NCBI GenBank assembly: GCA_047639615.1
Contig: JBLIOL010000172.1
Coordinates: 1 to 11,361 of the forward strand
From: CAYWNK01 sp047639615
GTDB lineage: Bacteria; Planctomycetota; UBA1135; GCA-002686595
Length of the DNA stretch: 11,361 nt
Reading direction: 5' to 3'
Each line of letters starts with the position of its first letter. The stretch's first letter is position 1. This document shows, piece after piece, positions 8,701 through 11,361 of this stretch. The position numbers and the translations under genes were made by a program. Under the pieces are notes generated by a model that saw only the letters and a list, made by a program, of their open reading frames with translations, was not told the DNA's origin and ran no database searches.

Positions 8701-9194
8701 CCGACCTCTGGCCGCGCGGTTTCAGCCAAGCGACCCCCAGCGGACGCGAGGACCTACCAGAGCGCTTCGACTTCGAGAACGTCGAAGCGCGCACCCGCTG
8801 GCAGCAACACCCCGGCAACTACACGCGCTACGGCGAGTGCGTCGCGCTGCTCGGTGAGACCGACGACCGCTACATCATCATGGGCTCGGGTGATTGCCTG
8901 ACCCTGCGCTTCGACGCCAGCGAGCTCGAGCCCGTGCCCGCGGGCTACACGCGCGACTACTTGATCTACCTCGACGGCTGGGCCAAGGACCGCGACCCGA
9001 ACACCATCGATGCGCTCGAGGTCGAACCCCTGCCATTCCACGGCATGAGCGGCTACCCCTACGGCGCAGACGAGTCCTTCCCCGACGGGCCCGTGCACCA
9101 GGCCTGGCGCAAGGAATGGAACACGCGCCCGGCGCGCAAGGACATCGCGCCCCTTGCGCCGGCCGCCCTCGAAGCCTGGCTCGAGCGCGACTAA
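5742..9194 (+). CDS. Secreted FG-GAP/VCBS and ASPIC/UnbV (CRTAC1-type) lipoprotein with TPR-like N-terminus
   Basis: A 1150-residue protein. A signal peptide ends in lipobox LAAC (residues 20-23), so Cys23 should be lipidated. Residues about 90-215 look like TPR helices (for example AEALVDRALSADPNYPGALY, 103-122). Six calcium-loop repeats D-x-D-x-[DN]-x-x-x-[DE] begin at residues 290, 335, 383, 447, 496 and 543. The spacing is mostly 45-49, as in an FG-GAP/VCBS beta-propeller, with one 64-residue interval. Residues about 620-690 match the ASPIC/UnbV domain, including the VDIVRITWPNG motif (671-681). A long C-terminal region begins with GSCPFLYSWNGETF (711-724) and runs to the end; I know of no assigned function for it. 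Known CRTAC1-type proteins bind calcium and act outside the cell in adhesion or surface display; the role here is inferred. The start at 5742 was chosen, but Met6 (5757) gives a shorter, equally good signal peptide. Neither has a Shine-Dalgarno. The stop overlaps that of the convergent thioesterase gene. Confidence 0.93.
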   Translation: MSQPPMRANIPCSAVLLLALAACGSESDPAAPQPGSGASPAARAESLDHTLRRERTAHYAQKSEWPQARAEFAPLLEPAAKPGSADLTTAALIELQAYELATAEALVDRALSADPNYPGALYLKGRIVSLDFERLGEAAELYRAALQRVPADLATRYVLGRALEEMDPDSDDEYDANQAQAETLYREILEVGLEHAGSWYVSAAFRLYSMALSGDDKEESTRASARWQALSDVGGVAVGEPVMNAGELARISPPAPRGNSQDKRAQAPSYERTDMLLPEFVGATWLGMHDLDGNRRADALASTPQGVVLALQDAEGDFTSTRITETPASCYALIDLDRDDTWELILAQASGLVLVEHSDAGLHVSTFAFPNLPSAVLDMVAVDFDHDGDLDLACAGAFGLRLLRNDGVGRRPIAESEEPTPRGSFTDTTAATTCDFSGNFLWCLIEDIDNDGDVDLLAGGEQDTLFASNLRGGRFENVTNAWIEGAKFPRKPVAADFDGDGRMDLFVPHAQQALLYRQDTASHLLRQDLDFGVPSGSQVSAVDLDQDMLLDVIWNQSGSVAAGALAVAFEDARQTFELAAAEGQGPIAVGETDLSRKPELAQEILRVGTAGLELWRTDTKLGNAVRLKYVGNKDNRQAVGAVVELRAGARYRRIYWRGDEQVVGIDDAEYVDIVRITWPNGVISSDLDLDLGDQFFLADGEFGEQAEGLIGSCPFLYSWNGETFTFISDVLGATPLGLPMAPGMLVQPDHDEYVLVRGDQLVPRDGVLELQFTEELREVTYLDRARLEVIDHPIGSRIFPDERFCFPPFPEPHVHTVEGALAPTKVTGSDGADWTAELQSVDDEHARPFKPYMGQFLGLSDPHWLELEFDPEAVAAAQQLRLVCTGWFYWSDASVNMAAAYTPGVDFMPPMVLVPNADGEFVPAGLPPGFPAGKTKTMVLDLTGKLDPTNPRLRIASSLALYWDAIELAVCDDDATQKVQHLEAMGADLWPRGFSQATPSGREDLPERFDFENVEARTRWQQHPGNYTRYGECVALLGETDDRYIIMGSGDCLTLRFDASELEPVPAGYTRDYLIYLDGWAKDRDPNTIDALEVEPLPFHGMSGYPYGADESFPDGPVHQAWRKEWNTRPARKDIAPLAPAALEAWLERD

Positions 9195-9616
9195 CCGAGC
9201 TTACTAGCCAGCCCTGCCCGGAAGTCTTCCGGCATGGGCTGGCTCGCGCCGCTCACCGGGTCGTAGCACACAAGCAGCGCCAGCCCTTCGCACCAGAGCT
9301 CGCCTTTTGGTCCGCGCACGCGGTAGGCCTGCTCGAAGGAGCTGCGCCCGAGCTTGACCGTCGCCACCTCCACCGATCCTTCGACCCCGCCGCGCCCCGG
9401 CGCCCGGAAGCGCAGATTGGTCTGGGCCAGCAGGAACGGAAACCGATTCTCCGCCAGGAAGCCCAGCTCCGTGAAGTAGTGCAACCGCGCCTCTTCGAAC
9501 AGGGTCAGGTACACGGCGTTGTTGAGCACCGCCTGATTGTCCTCGTCCGACCAGCGTGTGCGGATCGGGTAGGGCTGGCTAAAGACTAGGTCCGTGGGCA
9601 ATTCGAGGGGCTGCAT
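9191..9616 (-). CDS. Acyl-CoA thioesterase, 4HBT/YbgC-like hot-dog fold
   Basis: A 141-residue protein of the usual length for a single hot-dog domain. The N-terminal motif RTRWSDEDNQAVLNNAVY (19-36) followed by LFEEARLHYF matches the 4HBT pattern, in which an Asp in the first loop precedes the long helix carrying FEE-A-R. Asp26 aligns with the catalytic Asp of YbgC-type enzymes. The usual Gly and His of that loop are replaced by Ala29 and Asn32/Asn33, so the substrate may differ from classical YbgC. Such enzymes hydrolyse acyl-CoA (or acyl-ACP) thioesters in the cytoplasm. A GGAG sequence sits 4 nt before the ATG at 9616, the clearest ribosome binding site in the window. The gene faces the FG-GAP lipoprotein gene tail to tail, sharing four bases, and is divergent from the NUDIX gene. 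Acyl-chain specificity cannot be read from sequence. Confidence 0.88.
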   Translation of the reverse strand: MQPLELPTDLVFSQPYPIRTRWSDEDNQAVLNNAVYLTLFEEARLHYFTELGFLAENRFPFLLAQTNLRFRAPGRGGVEGSVEVATVKLGRSSFEQAYRVRGPKGELWCEGLALLVCYDPVSGASQPMPEDFRAGLASKLG

Positions 9617-9696
9617 GGGTCTCCAGCTTGGTACTCGGACGCTCAGGAAACCAGCCCCGAGGGCCGAGTTGTGGCACCGGGGCGTAGACTCTGCCC
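9617..9696. promoter_or_regulatory. Divergent promoter region between thioesterase and NUDIX genes
   Basis: This 80-bp gap separates two outward-facing starts. On the plus strand TAGACT occupies exactly -12 to -7 relative to the NUDIX ATG, which is where the -10 box lies for a leaderless transcript. There is no Shine-Dalgarno before that ATG. A 6-bp inverted repeat ACTCGG (9633-9638) / CCGAGT (9664-9669) spans the middle with a 25-nt separation. On the minus strand only the GGAG ribosome binding site (complement of 9621-9624) is clear. Confidence 0.4.
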
Positions 9697-10239
9697 ATGT
9701 GCCCCCTGGAACCCTGGCCCCTCAAGGCCCGCGCAGTAGGCCCGGACCTGCGCCTCTTCAAGACCCGCTTCGATCAGCTAGAGAACCCGCGCACGGGTCG
9801 CGTCTCCACCGCCCTGGTGATCGAGTCCGGCGACTGGTGCAATGTGGTGGCACGCAACCCGACCGGTGATTACATCCTGGTGCGCCAGTTCCGCTTCGGC
9901 AGCGGCGACTTCACGCTCGAGGTGCCCGGGGGCGCCATGGACCCCGGCGAAGTGCCCCTGCAGTCCGCCAAGCGCGAGCTGCGCGAGGAGACCGGCTACG
10001 AGGCCGCCAAGTGGACCGACCTAGGAAGCGTGGCCCCCAACCCAGCCTTCCTCAATAACCGCTGCCACCACTTCCTAGCCGAGGACGCCAAGTGCGTGGG
10101 CGAACTGCAGCAGGACGCCGGCGAGGACGTGGAGGTGGTGATTTGCACGCCGGACGAAATCCGCGAGCACATGCGCACGGGGGCCATCGACCATGCCTTG
10201 GCACTCACCGCTCTATGGCGTTCTTTCGAACGCGACTAG
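9697..10239 (+). CDS. NUDIX hydrolase, ADP-ribose pyrophosphatase-like
   Basis: A 180-residue cytoplasmic enzyme with a perfect NUDIX box G-x5-E-x7-R-E-U-x-E-E-x-G-U: Gly79, Glu85, then RELREETGY at 93-101. The glutamates Glu94, Glu97 and Glu98 are the expected magnesium ligands. Upstream, VRQFRFGSGDFTLEVPGG (62-79) matches the VRQ-R / E-x-PGG layout of the ADP-ribose pyrophosphatase (NudF-like) subgroup, which cleaves ADP-ribose to AMP and ribose 5-phosphate. Residues after the box (LGSVAPNPAFLNNRCHHFLA) match the LG-x-x-x-P-x-P-[AG]-x-x-x-x-x family pattern, here with N-x-R-x-H. Length fits the family. The start lacks a Shine-Dalgarno but has TAGACT at -12, consistent with leaderless translation. 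The gene stands alone, divergent from the thioesterase and convergent with the acyl-ACP synthetase. The exact nucleotide substrate is inferred from family resemblance. Confidence 0.92.
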   Translation: MCPLEPWPLKARAVGPDLRLFKTRFDQLENPRTGRVSTALVIESGDWCNVVARNPTGDYILVRQFRFGSGDFTLEVPGGAMDPGEVPLQSAKRELREETGYEAAKWTDLGSVAPNPAFLNNRCHHFLAEDAKCVGELQQDAGEDVEVVICTPDEIREHMRTGAIDHALALTALWRSFERD

Positions 10240-10303
10240 CCTGGTTGAGTAATCCGAACCAAAGGTAGGAGAGGCGGAACGAGGCGCTCGGGGCCGACGG
10301 CGC

Positions 10304-10318
10304 CCGGCCGCTGGCCGG
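10304..10318. repeat. Palindrome copy 1: CCGGCC-N3-GGCCGG
   Basis: Perfect 6-bp arms around a 3-nt loop (GCT). The full 15-bp sequence is identical to copy 2 at 10398-10412 except for one loop base. It could form a short GC-only hairpin, 65 nt after the NUDIX stop. Confidence 0.5.
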
Positions 10319-10346
10319 TGGCTGGCGATGGGAGGGGTCGGGGTGA

Positions 10347-10372
10347 GAGCGGAGTTGTAGGGAAGTCCGCTC
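10347..10372. terminator. Inverted repeat GAGCGGA-N12-TCCGCTC, possible transcription stop
   Basis: Perfect 7-bp arms (10347-10353 and 10366-10372). After one G-G mismatch, two further T-A pairs can form inside, leaving a loop of about 6 nt. It lies near the middle of the convergent gap and could act on either strand. No T-tract follows it. Confidence 0.35.
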
Positions 10373-10388
10373 GAGGTGAGGATTGGGC

Positions 10389-10420
10389 GCGCCGGAGCCG
10401 GCCTCTGGCCGGGGGGGCGC
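10389..10420. terminator. Extended hairpin containing palindrome copy 2; possible terminator of the acyl-ACP synthetase gene
   Basis: The order is GCGCC, 4 nt, CCGGCC, TCT, GGCCGG, 3 nt, GGCGC. This gives an 11-bp, almost wholly G-C stem with one internal loop. It sits 44 nt past the stop codon of the minus-strand synthetase gene, a sensible terminator position, but no T-tract follows on that strand. The core (10398-10412) is the second copy of the 15-bp palindrome. Confidence 0.4.
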
Positions 10421-10464
10421 ATGGACAGAGCGAAACTTGATTCGGCAGCAAACTGTCGAGCCTT

Positions 10465-11361
10465 CTACGAGCCGCTTTGCGCGGCTAACTGCGCCTTGGC
10501 CAACTCGCGCAGGGCGCGCAGGTCGGTTTTGCCCGTGCCGAGCTTGGGGATTTCGTCCACGCTTACGTAGTGACTGGCGCGCGGTTGGAAGAGCCGCGGC
10601 AGCTCGCTCGCGCGCAGTGCTTCGGCAAGTGCTTCCGCGTCCATGGGCAGATTGGCGCAGAGCACCACCAATTCTTCGCCACGGGTTTCGTGCTCGATGG
10701 CGGTTACGGCCAGCTCCGGCACGACGGCGTCCTCATCCACCTCGGCAGTATCCATGGGAAGGATCTCGTACAAGGCCTCCTCAATGCGCCCATGGGGAAC
10801 CATCTCGCCGCCGATCTTGCTGAAGCGGCTGAGGCGATCCGTCAGCCACAGGAAGCCGTCCACGTCGAGCTTGCCGATATCGCCGGTCACGTACCAACCG
10901 TCATGCAAGACCTCGGCCGTGGCCTCCGGCCGGCCCAGATAGCCGAGCATCACGTTGGCGCCCTTGATCTCGATCAAACCCTCCACGCCGGGGTCGAGGA
11001 TCTCTTTTGACTCCGGATGCACCACGCGCACGGCCACTCCGGGGATCGGCTTGCCCACACTTCCTTGGCGCGAACTGTGATGCCGCGGACCCGCCTTGCG
11101 CGGAGTAGGTAAGTTGACCGAGGCCACCGGCGAGAGCTCTGTCGCGCCGTAGCCCTCGAGCATCTCCATGCCCATGCGTTCTTCCCAAGCCTTGGCCAGG
11201 CTAGCGGGCAACTTCTGCGCGCCGCTCACGCACAAACGCACCTTGGCAAAGGCCTCTGGACGGCAGCGCCGCAGGTAGGACTGGTAGAGCGACGGCGTGG
11301 CCAAGGTGACCGTGACACCCTCCGCCTCGCACAGCTCGCCGATGGTCTTGGCCTCCAAGGG
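10465..11361 (-). CDS. Aas-like acyl-ACP synthetase (AMP-forming ligase), C-terminal part, cut by right edge
   Basis: The frame is open from the right edge to a TAG at 10465-10467, giving 298 residues of the C-terminal part of an ANL-superfamily adenylating enzyme. Visible motifs are ATPSLYQSYLRRC (21-33), EGYGATELSP (A5, 69-78), GSVGKPIPGV (100-109), GWYVTGDIG (A7, 155-163), TDRLSRFSKIGGEMVPH (A8 hinge, 174-190) and PKLGTGKTDLRAL (A10, 272-284) with catalytic Lys278. The RFSKIGGEMVPH hinge is characteristic of the acyl-[ACP] synthetase half of Aas, which with ATP reloads free fatty acid onto ACP for transfer to lysophospholipid. In Aas this half is fused to a PlsC-type acyltransferase; whether that half is present here lies beyond the window. 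The gene is convergent with the NUDIX gene. A TTG at 11358 is an internal leucine codon, not a start. Confidence 0.93.
   Translation of the reverse strand, partial: PLEAKTIGELCEAEGVTVTLATPSLYQSYLRRCRPEAFAKVRLCVSGAQKLPASLAKAWEERMGMEMLEGYGATELSPVASVNLPTPRKAGPRHHSSRQGSVGKPIPGVAVRVVHPESKEILDPGVEGLIEIKGANVMLGYLGRPEATAEVLHDGWYVTGDIGKLDVDGFLWLTDRLSRFSKIGGEMVPHGRIEEALYEILPMDTAEVDEDAVVPELAVTAIEHETRGEELVVLCANLPMDAEALAEALRASELPRLFQPRASHYVSVDEIPKLGTGKTDLRALRELAKAQLAAQSGS

Larger units (their letters stand above)
10240..10464. other. 225-bp noncoding gap between convergent genes, rich in inverted repeats
   Basis: No convincing coding frame is seen here. The gap lies between the stop codons of two convergent genes, NUDIX (plus) and acyl-ACP synthetase (minus). 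It is very GC-rich and carries at least three inverted repeats, two of them almost the same sequence (listed separately). No run of T follows any of them on either strand, so they are not classic Rho-independent terminators, although a role in stopping transcription from both sides is the simplest reading. Confidence 0.6.

Noticed and set aside
10242..10261. TGGTT-N10-AACCA hairpin right after the NUDIX stop
   Set aside because: A 5-bp, partly A-T stem with a 10-nt loop is weak and has no T-tract.
10213..10570. Small open frames in the gap between the NUDIX and synthetase genes
   Set aside because: Pro/Arg-rich translations without motif or ribosome binding site, partly overlapping flanking genes. 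They also coincide with inverted repeats.

Overview
This is an 11.4 kb, GC-rich window (roughly two thirds G+C by eye) from a bacterial chromosome. It has seven protein-coding genes, two of them cut by the window edges. I see no rRNA, tRNA, CRISPR array, transposase or integrase. A large secreted FG-GAP/ASPIC lipoprotein, a big carboxypeptidase-regulatory-like protein, an M28 peptidase fused to a membrane domain and mostly missing Shine-Dalgarno sequences suggest a Planctomycetota-type organism. Acidobacteria or deltaproteobacterial-type groups are possible alternatives. The taxonomic call is an inference from gene content only.

Left part (1-5634, minus strand): three closely spaced genes look like one operon read right to left. 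They are a 715-residue membrane-anchored protein with repeated carboxypeptidase-regulatory-like beta modules, a 779-residue M28 zinc peptidase with a polytopic membrane domain, and the first 355 residues of a GT-C/family 39-type membrane glycosyltransferase that runs off the left edge. The gaps are 35 and 45 bp. All three products are predicted to act at or outside the membrane.

Centre (5742-9194, plus strand): read divergently from that operon across a 107-bp gap is a 1150-residue lipoprotein. It has a lipobox, a TPR-like region, six calcium-loop FG-GAP/VCBS repeats (a probable beta-propeller), an ASPIC/UnbV (CRTAC1-type) domain and a long, cysteine-containing C-terminal domain of unknown function. 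It is the most unusual protein here.

Right part (9191-11361): a hot-dog-fold acyl-CoA thioesterase (minus) overlaps the stop codon of the lipoprotein gene. A NUDIX hydrolase of the ADP-ribose pyrophosphatase type (plus) is divergent from it. After a 225-bp noncoding gap rich in inverted repeats comes the C-terminal part of an Aas-like acyl-ACP synthetase (minus), which enters from the right edge. The thioesterase and the acyl-ACP synthetase both belong to acyl-chain metabolism, but they are not in one operon.

I found no obvious defence system, secondary-metabolite cluster or mobile element. The features most worth a second look are the C-terminal domain of the FG-GAP lipoprotein, the envelope operon facing it, and the paired near-identical palindromes between the NUDIX and synthetase genes.
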